A stretch of 64,000 bases of DNA, from assembly GCA_963814355.1 (NCBI GenBank), contig CAWFCZ010000031.1, positions 1 through 64,000 on the forward strand, given 5' to 3'. The position numbers were made by a program, and so were the translations under genes. Below the pieces are notes generated by a model that was not told the origin of the DNA, did not search any database, and saw only the letters and a program-made list of their open reading frames with translations. Positions 17,764 to 25,033 of this stretch are shown here, one piece after another. This DNA is from JADGOV01 sp963814355. GTDB taxonomy: Bacteria; Actinomycetota; Actinomycetes; JADGOV01. Each line of letters opens with the position of its first letter. Within the stretch, counting starts at the first letter, position 1.

Positions 17764-17810
17764 CCGGGCTGTTAATCCGCGGGTTCCGGGTTCGATCCCC
17801 GGGCGGCCCA
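17764..17810 (+). repeat. tRNA 3'-half fragment, putative attachment site
   Basis: The sequence reads an anticodon-stem strand, loop CTGTTAA, a 5-base variable loop, a T-arm and acceptor strand ending GCGGCCC plus A. The 5' half of a tRNA (acceptor GGGCCGC and D-arm) is missing upstream and the anticodon stem has a mismatch, so this is not a working gene. Positions 17781-17810 repeat 1-30 with one mismatch. This is what site-specific integration into a tRNA leaves behind. The loop is one base away from the CTCTTAA loop of tRNA-Lys(CTT). Confidence 0.6.
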
Positions 17811-17958
17811 CCCCAACTGACCTGCACTTTTACGTATCGATCACCTCCCGGCGGGGCCGGCACCGGGCCGCCTAGCTCCTCGCGAAGGAGCAGCGCCTCC
17901 ATGTAGCCGGCGAAGCTGAGTCAGGCCGCCGCGGCCGCCCGGCTGCCTTGGGCGCGGA

Positions 17959-18540
17959 TCACCGGCATTCGTCGGTTTGCGCTGCGGCGTTGAGCGCGTC
18001 GAACGCGGCGTCGAGTCGCTGTTGGCGGCGCCGGTTGGGCTCATGGTTGGCCTCGGCCGCGACGAATCCGATCAGCTCGTCGAGGTCTTCGTCGGTGGCT
18101 GCCAGGATGGCGCCGTCATTGTGCGCGCGAATCCGGAACACCAGTCGTTCGCAGTCGGTGTCCAGTAACGACAAGCCTCGCAGCGTCGCGGCTACGTCGT
18201 CGGGAACGACGATTTCGGTGACGGCGCCGGCGAGGGACAGTCGTTGCCGGCGCAGATCGAACGGCGAATCCTCCCAGTTGCTTATGACACCTTCGTCGTC
18301 GCAGGTGCTGCACTGCCACCGGATCGGCGTCCCCGGCCCGGCCCGGAGCACGATCATCCGGCCTGGGCAGCGGCGGTGGGCGGGCCGGCGGCGGCACGGC
18401 AGCGCGCTTTCCCAGACGGTGCCGGCATCCCCCGCTGTTGCTGCCCGGACGATGTTGGTCAGCTGCTCCGCGAGCCGTCGGGCGGGACCGGGCATGTCCT
18501 CGGGGAGATCCAGGAAGTGGTGCAGGTCGGTGACCAACAT
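17959..18540 (-). CDS. Hypothetical protein
   Basis: The 193-residue frame begins MLVTDLHHFLDLPEDMPGPA and contains a CxxC pair (QCSTCDDEGVISNWEDSPFD) preceded by histidine- and cysteine-containing RRCPGRMIV. This could bind zinc. The C-terminal part (ILAATDEDLDELIGFVAAEA) is helical and acidic. I recall similar small proteins next to mobile-element or toxin genes in actinobacteria, but cannot name a family. It lies divergently from the HicAB module with about 130 bases between them. Confidence 0.6.
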   Translation of the reverse strand: MLVTDLHHFLDLPEDMPGPARRLAEQLTNIVRAATAGDAGTVWESALPCRRRPAHRRCPGRMIVLRAGPGTPIRWQCSTCDDEGVISNWEDSPFDLRRQRLSLAGAVTEIVVPDDVAATLRGLSLLDTDCERLVFRIRAHNDGAILAATDEDLDELIGFVAAEANHEPNRRRQQRLDAAFDALNAAAQTDECR

Positions 18541-18620
18541 GCCCGGAAACCCTACCGACCGTGCCCTAAGGCGGACCCGGCTCCGGTTGTTGTCTCATCT
18601 CATGGCGACACGTCTTACTT

Positions 18621-18661
18621 GTCTAGTGCGTCCTCTACTTGATGTCTAGTCGGTCCTAGAC
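18621..18661 (+). promoter_or_regulatory. Putative HicAB operator (GTCTAG repeats)
   Basis: Just upstream of hicA there is a perfect inverted repeat, GTCTAG at 18644-18649 and CTAGAC at 18656-18661 with a 6-base spacer. A third GTCTAG copy lies at 18621-18626 in direct orientation. It ends 8 bases before the hicA ATG, where an autorepressing antitoxin would bind. Confidence 0.55.
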
Positions 18662-18669
18662 TTACGCTG

Positions 18670-18882
18670 ATGAAGCGTAGGGATCTGGTGCGCAAGATCG
18701 CCGCGCGAGCGAAACAGGCGGGGGTGGACTGGAGCGTCAAACGCCAGGGCGCCAATCACACCGTCTACCAGCTCGGCGGTCTGACGATCCCGGTCCCGCG
18801 GCACAACGAGATCGGCGAGAAGCTGGCTGCCGATATCTTCAAGCAGTGTGTTCGCGAGCTCGGGGAAGCGTGGTGGAAGTGA
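18670..18882 (+). CDS. HicA-like toxin (putative mRNA interferase)
   Basis: This 70-residue protein has the small dsRBD-like HicA fold: MKRRDLVRKIAARAKQAG, then RQGANHTVYQLGGLTIPVPR containing the conserved glycine-x-x-histidine with the likely catalytic His, then HNEIGEKLAADIFKQ. HicA toxins cleave mRNA and are held in check by HicB. The stop overlaps the first base of the downstream ATG (TGATG), so toxin and antitoxin are coupled, with toxin first as is usual for hicAB. Confidence 0.85.
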   Translation: MKRRDLVRKIAARAKQAGVDWSVKRQGANHTVYQLGGLTIPVPRHNEIGEKLAADIFKQCVRELGEAWWK

Positions 18883-19271
18883 TGCGGACGTACCGGGTCG
18901 ACGTTGAACGGGACGGGCGGTTCTGGTTGCTGCGCGTGCCGGAGGTGGGGGTGACGCAAGCGCGGCACCTGCGTGAGGTCGAGATCATGGCGCGGGATCT
19001 CATCGCACTGGTCACTGACCGTGAGCCGCCCAGCTTCGGCCTCGACGTGCACGTCACGATGCCGGCGGCGACGCGCCGGCGGCTGGAGCGGGCCGAACGT
19101 CTGCGTGTCCGGGCCCGCGACTCGCAGTCGAAAGCGGCCGAGGAGCTGCGGGCCGCCGCCCAGGAGCTGTCCCGTTCCGGGATGCCATTACGCGATATCG
19201 GACAGCTGCTTGGCGTGTCGTATCAGCGTGCCCATCAGCTTGTCTCATCCGACCTGTCCCGCGCATCCTGA
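18882..19271 (+). CDS. HicB-like antitoxin with C-terminal helix-turn-helix
   Basis: ATG 18882 gives 129 residues. The N-terminal MRTYRVDVERDGRFWLLRVP and EVGVTQARHLREVEIMARDL match the partial RNase-H-like HicB fold that caps HicA. A helical linker rich in Arg, Ala and Glu follows, then RDIGQLLGVSYQRAHQLV, a helix-turn-helix likely to bind the operator upstream. Many HicB proteins use a ribbon-helix-helix instead; the HTH variant is common in actinobacteria to my knowledge. Start choice follows coupling with the hicA stop; an in-frame ATG at 18846 inside hicA is less likely. Confidence 0.8.
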   Translation: MRTYRVDVERDGRFWLLRVPEVGVTQARHLREVEIMARDLIALVTDREPPSFGLDVHVTMPAATRRRLERAERLRVRARDSQSKAAEELRAAAQELSRSGMPLRDIGQLLGVSYQRAHQLVSSDLSRAS

Positions 19272-19990
19272 TCGCTGGGCGTGCTCCCCGGTGCCCGGGG
19301 CGGAGTGTCGCCGATGACGCCCAGCTCAGGAATCGGCTGTCTCCGTCTGCGCTTGGTCGCTTCATGCCGTTCGACTTCGCGCGCCCAGCCGCGGGCGGTG
19401 GCGTCGGCGATCAGCTCGTCTTCGCGGCCGAGCCGCGCCCGTAGGCGGGGGACGTACTCACTGCTGGTGACGAACTTGGGCCAGGTGAGCATCAGCTCGT
19501 ACCTGCACGGCCTTCGGCGGGCAGGCGTAGGCAGTGGCCGAGCTCGAGTTCGGTCTTGAGGAGGTTGGACTGCCGCCAGTGCACGGCCTCCCGGTCGAGA
19601 TGGTCGTGCGGCGACGCGTCGACCTCGGGCTCGGCGATCCGGGTGCCGCCGGCGAGCGGTGTCGTGCTGCTTGCGCACTCCGGTCGGAGCCGCTGGTGGA
19701 GATCGTCGACATGTTGCCGCTGACGAAGGATCGCCATGATGGTTTGGATCCTCGCCTTCGGCGAGATGGGTGCCGACGGTGTGTGGAAAGCGATGCGCGC
19801 TCACAGTGGCCACGCCGTTGTGGTCGACGAGACCGACGCGGGTGCCGGCGGCGGCGAGGGGCTGGTCAAACACGAAGTCAGCCGAGAGCAGCTTGCCGCG
19901 CCAGACGAGCACGTAGTCGGCGAGCCGGGCCGGTGCTGGCGGTGCGGGCGTGCTCCAGGCCGGGGCGGTGGGCAGCAGCAGGGTGAGGTC
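19262..19990 (-). pseudogene. Tyrosine integrase remnant, several frameshifts
   Basis: Fragments in successive minus frames read ADYVLVWRGKLLSADFVFDQ, VATVSAHRFPHTVGTHLAEG, NLLKTELELGHCLRLPAEG and ELMLTWPKFVTSSEYVPRLR. Together they match the C-terminal half of large actinobacterial integrases. The HxxR box, normally HRFRHT, reads HRFPHT, so the catalytic arginine is lost as well. At least two frameshifts lie between 19480 and 19800. The N-terminal half is missing or merged into the primase remnant upstream. Confidence 0.65.
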
Positions 19991-20029
19991 GGCCAGCCGC
20001 CAGCGGGCGTGCGCGGCGCCGAGCAGCAC

Positions 20030-20741
20030 GGTCTACAGCGCGGCGGAGGTGTCCGCGGTACGGGGTAGAGGGGTCTCCAGGGCGGCGCAGATCCGGGCCG
20101 GCAGCGGGCCGGGGTCGCCGTGCAGGTTTGGGGCACAGGTCGCGGCCGGTCGCGGCCGGGGGGGTGCCGAGCGGGGCGAGCAGCTAACTGGGGTGACCGG
20201 CGAGGGGCCGGGAGGCGCCATACAGCCGGCGCGCGGCACCGGGCTGGGGGAGGGCAGCCGGTGGCCGAGTTGGAACAGCGCAGCGAGGTCTAGGGACGGC
20301 ACTCGGGCGGCGAAGGCGTGGGCGGCGGCGTCAAGCAGCGGGGCCGGGGCGGGGGCCGGCGAGCGCGACCTACACGTGCCGGCTGCCCGGGCCGGAGGCG
20401 CAGAGCGGGTGCAGGTTCGAGGCCTGCCCGGGCGAGAAGCGTGCGCAGCTCCTCCAGGTCCTCGATGACGGGCCCGCGCCGCCGATCGAGGTCGAACCCG
20501 AGCGGCCGGTACCGGCACGCGGGGTCGGCGAGGTGCTGGGCGTGAGGGGCGGTCCGGCTCCGGACCGTCGAGCGGGATCTCCCTCGGGTAGCTGTTCAGC
20601 GGGCGGCCGGCCGGGTCGACGGCGGCGAGCCGGACCGCGGTCGGGGGCGATCCGGCGGGCGAACGCCCCGGCGCAGGCCACCGAGGCGACGTCGCCCGCG
20701 TCCGCGCACTCGGTGGGCCGCGGCAGCCGGGCGGCGCTCAT
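20030..20741 (-). pseudogene. Primase-like (Prim-Pol) protein of an integrative element, broken
   Basis: ATG 20741 overlaps the stop of the upstream HTH gene (ATGA) and starts MSAARLPRPTECADAGDVAS. Later frames give LNSYPREIPLDGPEPD, DPACRYRPLGFDLDRRRGPV and ASGPGSRHV followed by TAG and VALAGP. Then come AAAHAFAARVPSLDLAALFQ and PVPRAG. This resembles the archaeo-eukaryotic-type primase of actinobacterial mobile elements (SG-H-G-RHVW-AL motif). The TAG replaces the conserved Trp codon. At least two frameshifts add to the damage. Confidence 0.55.
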
Positions 20742-21017
20742 GCGCTGCGGGATGCCTCGCCTTGGGCGGTCCGCCAGCGCTGCACGGTGCGGGCGCTGAC
20801 ACCGAGTTCGGCGGCCACCTCCCGAGCGGACCGCCGGCGCAGGTCGAGGTCGACTGCCGTCGTGCGCATCGCCGGAAGTTCGGGCCGGCGAGGTGGGCTG
20901 CCGGGCCCGGTGCCAGATCCCGTTCACCGTGCGGCGCGGGATGCCCGCCTCGTCGGCGAGAGGACGGAGCACCAGCCCGGAGGCGACCAGCCGCTGCAGG
21001 TGCGCCCGCACCGGCAA
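20738..21017 (-). pseudogene. Double helix-turn-helix regulator remnant, frameshifted
   Basis: Frame one encodes VRAHLQRLVASGLVLRPLAD then EAGIPRRTVNGIWHRAR. A second frame encodes AVDLDLRRRSAREVAAELGV then SARTVQRWRTAQGEASRSA. Both are helix-turn-helix segments of the kind found in small regulators encoded next to the primase gene of actinobacterial integrative elements. One frameshift near 20880 separates them. The stop overlaps the ATG of the primase-like pseudogene, so an operon structure survives. The exact original start is not clear. Confidence 0.5.
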
Positions 21018-21129
21018 CCCGCGCTGTACCGGGAGTGGGAACCGACGTGCGGCGACACCAGGGTGGCGCCGTCAACGCCGCTTGGCCAGGGACGGATGAT
21101 GATCGGACTCGTGGGCTGGAGGAAGTGGC

Positions 21130-22290
21130 CCGCGACACGCCGGCGGGCATGATTCCGTGGTGCCTCACGTCAAGGTGCCCCGCGAAACCCGTTCGGTGCC
21201 TCATGTAGGAATGCCCGCGAAGCGGGTGGGTCAGCTGGCCTTGACGCGGACGCCTTTGCGGATGTCGGGCAGGGCGGTGGGGATGCTGGCGATGTAGAGC
21301 TGTTCGGTCTTCTCATTGGCCAGGACGCGCAGTCTGGTCTGCAGCTCGGCGAGGAGGAAATGGGCGCGCTCACCCACGCGGAGCCGCAGACCGTGCAGGA
21401 GATCGCGGAGCGGTACGGGCAGCGGCCCCACCCGAACCTCATCAGTGGATTGCAGGAGCGCCACCACGTCCACCTGTAGCCCCTACCTAAACGCGTCAGC
21501 ACTTTGCGTGGACGCGACCATCCGCTATGCCGCGATCCGGGCGGGCGACGGAGCGATGTCCCCGAACGCTGGGCACGGACTGATGGTTGTTGAACCAGGG
21601 AGGCCGCCACCCGCTCGGCGAAGCCGTCGTGACTGCGGGTGCGGTCGCGGTCGGGTCGGCTGTCGGCGTGGCCGTCATCGTGAGCCCCTGCGCGGCAGTT
21701 GGGCTGGTGTTCAGGCTGGTCGCGAGCCGACCTGGTTCTCCTGGGGTTCGGGTGATGCGCGCGATGTCCTGCCGTGGAGGGTGCTGCTGGCGGCCGGGTG
21801 GTCGCGCCGGCGGAACCGCCGGGTTGCAGGTGACCGCGCCACCCGCTTGAACGTGCAGCACGCCGGTGACGCTACGCGCCTGGGGCGCCGTCGGCCGGGT
21901 GCTGTTCGGACCCTGGCGCCTTGGGGCCGGGACGACCGCACGCGTTGCCGCGACCGTGGGGACGTCTCGACACATCCGCGCGCCGCCTCTCGCCACGTGC
22001 ACAGCTGGGCCCGCTGGGCCCGTTCACCGACACCGGCAGGCCCGCGGACATCGACCGGCCCATGTCCATGGGCCGCTCGACCGCAGCCGGGCGCGGAACC
22101 AGCCAACGAGCGCCCGCAGGCGCGTCCCGCGCCCCGACGGCCAGCGGCCGGACAGCGACGGGACCGGGCCAGTCCTGACGGTGGTCCAGCGGAAAGGAGC
22201 CGCCATGACCACCATCCGCGTCGAGTGCGCCGTCTGTGCCCCGGAGCTGGCTATGACACCCGGTCTATTGACCTACGGGACACGGGGTGA
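21130..22290. other. Debris region with short gene fragments
   Basis: No complete gene is recognised here. A near-duplicate of about 27 bases occurs at 21159-21186 and 21195-21220 (each starting GGTGCCTCA). A minus frame at 21231-21473 (80 residues, beginning MDVVALLQSTDEVRV) looks protein-like but is unknown to me. A minus frame from ATG 21678 to 21496 begins MTATPTADPTATAPAV and ends early. A plus-strand ATG at 22205 behind GAAAGGAGC starts MTTIRVECAVC, like a small zinc-ribbon protein, but leaves that family within about 20 codons. Confidence 0.4.
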
Positions 22291-22293
22291 CCG

Positions 22294-22863
22294 TCATTGC
22301 CTGCCTCGTAGCGGGTCGCGACCGATGAAGCCGAGCAGGCGGGTCTGCACGTCGGCGTCGTCCGGCACGGGCACCGGAGGCCCGTACTGCCCCGAGGACC
22401 GCAGGAGCTCCTCGATCGGCGCCATCCCGGTGAGCAGGTCGGCGCAGGTCTGCGGGTCGAGCTGCTCGTCCTGGCCGGTGGCGCGGGCCAGGTCCCAGGT
22501 GTGCAGGAACACGTCGGAGGTGTAGAACCGGTCGACCGCGTCCGGCAGCGGCATCTCCCCCACCATCGGGTGCCGGAAGGGGGTGGCGGCCTGCGGCCCG
22601 TCGAGCAGCCGCTGCACCGCGTCGGCGTGCACCTGCCAGGCGGCGACCGGGTCCTCCTCCGGCGACGGGCCGCGGTCGAGTACCAGGCCGGTCGCGCTGG
22701 TCAGGAAGTCCGGGAACCACTCGACCAGGTGAGCGACCACATCCCGGGCGCGCCATCCGGCGACCGGGGCCGGTGAGTCCCAGTCGGACGCGCCGCGTAC
22801 CCGGGCGGTGAAACCGGCGGTTACCGCGCGATGACGCCCGGCCGGGTCCGCGGGGAGGGTCAT
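22294..22863 (-). CDS. DinB-like / mycothiol-dependent maleylpyruvate isomerase-type protein (TIGR03086-like)
   Basis: The 189-residue product has the metal-binding helices of the DinB/MDMPI superfamily: WRARDVVAHLVEWFPDFLTS with its first histidine, and FYTSDVFLHTWDLARATG with the second. These domains often use mycothiol or bind a thiol cofactor, but the reaction is unknown here. ATG 22863 overlaps the stop of the AHSA1 gene (ATGA), making it the third gene of the ArsR operon. The longer frame upstream is a shadow of the AHSA1 gene. Confidence 0.85.
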   Translation of the reverse strand: MTLPADPAGRHRAVTAGFTARVRGASDWDSPAPVAGWRARDVVAHLVEWFPDFLTSATGLVLDRGPSPEEDPVAAWQVHADAVQRLLDGPQAATPFRHPMVGEMPLPDAVDRFYTSDVFLHTWDLARATGQDEQLDPQTCADLLTGMAPIEELLRSSGQYGPPVPVPDDADVQTRLLGFIGRDPLRGRQ

Positions 22864-23372
22864 GCCTGCGCTCCTGCGGCGGTCTCGGCGATCTCGCCGT
22901 CGGCGAGGAGGGCGTCGAGCTTGGCGTAGCCCTGGTCCACGCCGACCTCCATCCCGCTGCGCAGCCAGGCGTCCCGGGCCTCGAAGCTGTCGCACAACGA
23001 CTGGGCGCGCAGCCGGGCGTGGCCGCCGCCGAGGTCTTCGAAGGTGAGCGTCTCCAGCGCGACTCCGTCGGGGTCGCCCTCCCAGGTGAAGGTCTGCACG
23101 ATCCGGTCCGGCCGGACCTCGTGGAAGCAGCCGTGGAAGCCGAACTCCATCCCGTCTCGGGCGGCGACGTAGCGCCAGCTGCCGCCGGTGCTGGCGTCCC
23201 AGCGGTCCAGGGTCGTCGTCATCCCGTCCGGGCCGACCCACCGACGGAACAGCTCAGGGTCGGTGTGCGCCCGGAACAGCTGGGCCGGGGTGGCCGCGAA
23301 GTCCCGGGTGACGCGGATGATCGGGAGCGTCGGATCCGCCTCGATCGTCGCGGTCGTCATCGGGTCGTTCAT
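22860..23372 (-). CDS. AHSA1/SRPBCC-family protein
   Basis: ATG 23372 overlaps the arsR-type stop by ATGA and gives 170 residues starting MNDPMTTATIEADPTLPIIR. The core VTRDFAATPAQLFRAHTDPE, LFRRWVGPDG and GGSWRYVAARDGMEFGFHGC form the activator-of-Hsp90-like START barrel, which binds hydrophobic ligands. In actinobacteria such proteins are very often encoded with an ArsR repressor and a DinB or glyoxalase protein, as here. Ligand unknown. An in-frame extension upstream lies inside the regulator gene and is rejected. Confidence 0.88.
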   Translation of the reverse strand: MNDPMTTATIEADPTLPIIRVTRDFAATPAQLFRAHTDPELFRRWVGPDGMTTTLDRWDASTGGSWRYVAARDGMEFGFHGCFHEVRPDRIVQTFTWEGDPDGVALETLTFEDLGGGHARLRAQSLCDSFEARDAWLRSGMEVGVDQGYAKLDALLADGEIAETAAGAQA

Positions 23373-23734
23373 GCCGTCTCCTCCTCGCGGGCCGGGCGGT
23401 GCCCGGCCTCCTCGTCGTCGTCCATCCTCGCCAGCACGGCGTCCAGCCGCCGGTACCGGGCCTCGGCCCGCTGCCGGTAGCGCTCGATCCACTTCGTCAT
23501 CAGGTCGAAGACCTCCGCCTCCAGGTGCACCGGGCTGCGGTGCGCCTGCGCGCGGCGGCTGACCAGGCCGGCCTGCTCGAGCACCTTCAGGTGCTTCGAG
23601 ATGGCCTGCACGCTCACCGGATACGGCGCCGCCAACTGCCCCACGGTCGCGTCGCCGTCGGTCAGCCGGGCCACCAGGTCGCGTCTGGTCGGATCGGCCA
23701 GGGCCGCGAACACCTGCGACAGCGGGTCACCCAT
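23369..23734 (-). CDS. ArsR-family transcriptional regulator
   Basis: The 121-residue winged-helix protein begins MGDPLSQVFAALADPTRRDL, with recognition helix VQAISKHLKVLEQAGLVSRR and wing PVHLEAEVF. No cysteine metal site is present, so it is probably not a metal sensor. It heads an operon with the AHSA1 and DinB-like genes. A perfect 16-base palindrome 16 bases upstream of its start is the likely autoregulatory operator. Confidence 0.92.
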   Translation of the reverse strand: MGDPLSQVFAALADPTRRDLVARLTDGDATVGQLAAPYPVSVQAISKHLKVLEQAGLVSRRAQAHRSPVHLEAEVFDLMTKWIERYRQRAEARYRRLDAVLARMDDDEEAGHRPAREEETA

Positions 23735-23749
23735 CCCGGCCTCCGAACC

Positions 23750-23765
23750 TCAACCACCTGGTTGA
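23750..23765 (-). promoter_or_regulatory. ArsR-type operator palindrome
   Basis: TCAACCACCTGGTTGA is a perfect inverted repeat (TCAACCA, 2-base centre, TGGTTGA) lying 16 bases upstream of the regulator's ATG. The TCAACC/GGTTGA half-sites are of the type described for ArsR/AHSA1 operons, where binding shuts off the operon. A further CAACC occurs just beyond it. Confidence 0.65.
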
Positions 23766-24147
23766 CGCAACCGTATGGCCCGCAATGCCGAATGTCAACC
23801 GGGCAATTGACGACGACGCAAGGCCGGACGGCCCGTGACTTTGATCACGCTCGTGCGTATCGGCCCGGTCATGCCGTTACGGCGGCGTTGTCACCGCCAA
23901 AGCCCACGACGCCTCGGCCGCGCCCACCCTCTTTACACCCTCGACTGCGAGGAACTCACCGGCGCGACCAGCCCCGCGAGCCTCGGGCGATTCACGCGGG
24001 AAGAGACGGTTGCAACGGTTCTCCCTGTATGGGTAGTCGCCTCGCTTCATCTCGGCAGGCTGCGATGTCGACTTGACCTAGCCGCTCTGAAGGCATCTGG
24101 AGCGACGGGACTGCGCCCGACGCTGTGAGCCGTTGAGTACTCGCGCC
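23766..24147. other. Divergent intergenic region
   Basis: This stretch lies between the ArsR operon and the MazEF module, which are transcribed away from each other. It should contain both promoters. I see no gene or RNA structure in it that I can support. Confidence 0.4.
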
Positions 24148-24159
24148 GTTACATGTAAC
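24148..24159 (+). promoter_or_regulatory. Putative MazE operator
   Basis: GTTACATGTAAC is a perfect 12-base palindrome 8 bases before the mazE start. Its AT-rich composition stands out from the surroundings. Autoregulation by the antitoxin or the complex at such a site is standard for this type of module. Confidence 0.55.
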
Positions 24160-24167
24160 ATGACTTT

Positions 24168-24395
24168 ATGGCTAGCACACGCCAACGGGTCCGCGCGCAT
24201 CGCAACCGGTTACGGGCGCAGGGCCTGCGGCCGGTGCAGATCTGGGTGCCCGACGTACGCGCGCCGGAATTCGCAGCGGAGGCCCACCGACAGTCGGCTG
24301 CCATCGCTGCCAGCGAGCAGGAGGCCGACGATCAAGCCTTCGTCGACGCCGTCTCCGTCGACTGGGATGACGACCAGGCAGAGCCCGCCGAGTGA
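24168..24395 (+). CDS. MazE-type antitoxin
   Basis: The 75-residue protein starts MASTRQRVRAHRNRLRAQGL with RPVQIWVPDVRAPEFAAEAH, a ribbon-helix-helix-like DNA-binding part seen in the DUF3018 antitoxin group. The tail, SEQEADDQAFVDAVSVDWDD, is acidic and would wrap and neutralise the toxin. The stop overlaps the toxin GTG by four bases (GTGA). This antitoxin-first order with overlap is typical of mazEF. Confidence 0.85.
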   Translation: MASTRQRVRAHRNRLRAQGLRPVQIWVPDVRAPEFAAEAHRQSAAIAASEQEADDQAFVDAVSVDWDDDQAEPAE

Positions 24396-24721
24396 GGCGA
24401 GGCGATATCCACATCGCGGCTGCGCGAGGTGCCTACACCGGCAGGCCACGACCCGTCGTCATCGTCCAGGACGATCGGTTCGATGCCACGGCGTCGATCA
24501 CGATCTGCCCGCTAACGACCGACACCGTCGAGGCGCCCCTCATCCGAATCCCTGTGGAGCCGTCGCAGGCCACCGGAATCAAGCAGCATAGCCAGGTCAT
24601 GGTCGACAAGATCACGACGATTCCGAGGGCAAACGTGGACAGGCAACTCGGCCGACTCACCGATGCGGATCGCATACGCCTCGATCGAGCACTTCTGGTT
24701 TTCCTCGTCCTTGCCGAGTGA
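24392..24721 (+). CDS. MazF/PemK-type mRNA interferase toxin
   Basis: The 109-residue product has the MazF barrel: MRRGDIHIAAARGAYTGRPR (the RGDI and RP-VI strand), PVVIVQDDRFDATASITICP, LIRIPVEPSQATGIKQHSQV and VDKITTIPRANVDRQLGRLT. The arginine in the first loop and the threonine/serine in the S-x-T/C-P strand correspond to active-site positions. MazF toxins cut single-stranded RNA at short specific motifs; the motif for this one cannot be read from sequence. GTG 24392 is taken because of the GTGA overlap with the antitoxin. Confidence 0.88.
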   Translation: MRRGDIHIAAARGAYTGRPRPVVIVQDDRFDATASITICPLTTDTVEAPLIRIPVEPSQATGIKQHSQVMVDKITTIPRANVDRQLGRLTDADRIRLDRALLVFLVLAE

Positions 24722-25033
24722 GCGTTGCGCGGCGTGCCGTAGCGGTAGCGATCGACGGGTCAGATCTCCCACCCAAGTTCCCGTGATCCGGCAAGGATCA
24801 ACTCGGGCGCCGCTGACCCAGGGCAGCGCCCCGTTGTGGTCTCGGCGTGTTTGGTCCGTTCCCGCTCACGATGTGCCGCGATTGGTCCCAGTCGCGACCG
24901 AAGGTGTCTCAACTCAGATTGACACCCAGGGCTTCGAAGGGACGAGGCGAGGCCACGTTGGATACGCTCGTACTGCTCAAGTAGCTGACGGAGGAACGTG
25001 TAGTCCTCGGTGAGCGGCGGGCGCGGTGCGGCG
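24722..25033. other. Spacer with an orphan open frame
   Basis: Downstream of both the MazF gene and the AddA-like gene (convergent). On the minus strand a frame reads EDYTFLRQLLEQYERIQRGL and later SELRHLRSRLGPIAAHRERE, which looks like real coding sequence but has no ATG, GTG or TTG in a usable place. It may be the tail of a decayed gene. No clear terminator hairpin is visible. Confidence 0.35.

Noticed and set aside
17764..17810. Functional tRNA-Asn gene (anticodon GTT)
   Set aside because: The 3' half and a GTT-containing loop are present, but there is no D-arm or 5' acceptor strand upstream and the anticodon stem is mismatched.
20405..20435. Third tRNA T-arm-like sequence (AGGTTCGAGGCCT)
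   Set aside because: It lies inside the primase-like pseudogene, with no acceptor strand or matching repeat, so it is chance similarity.
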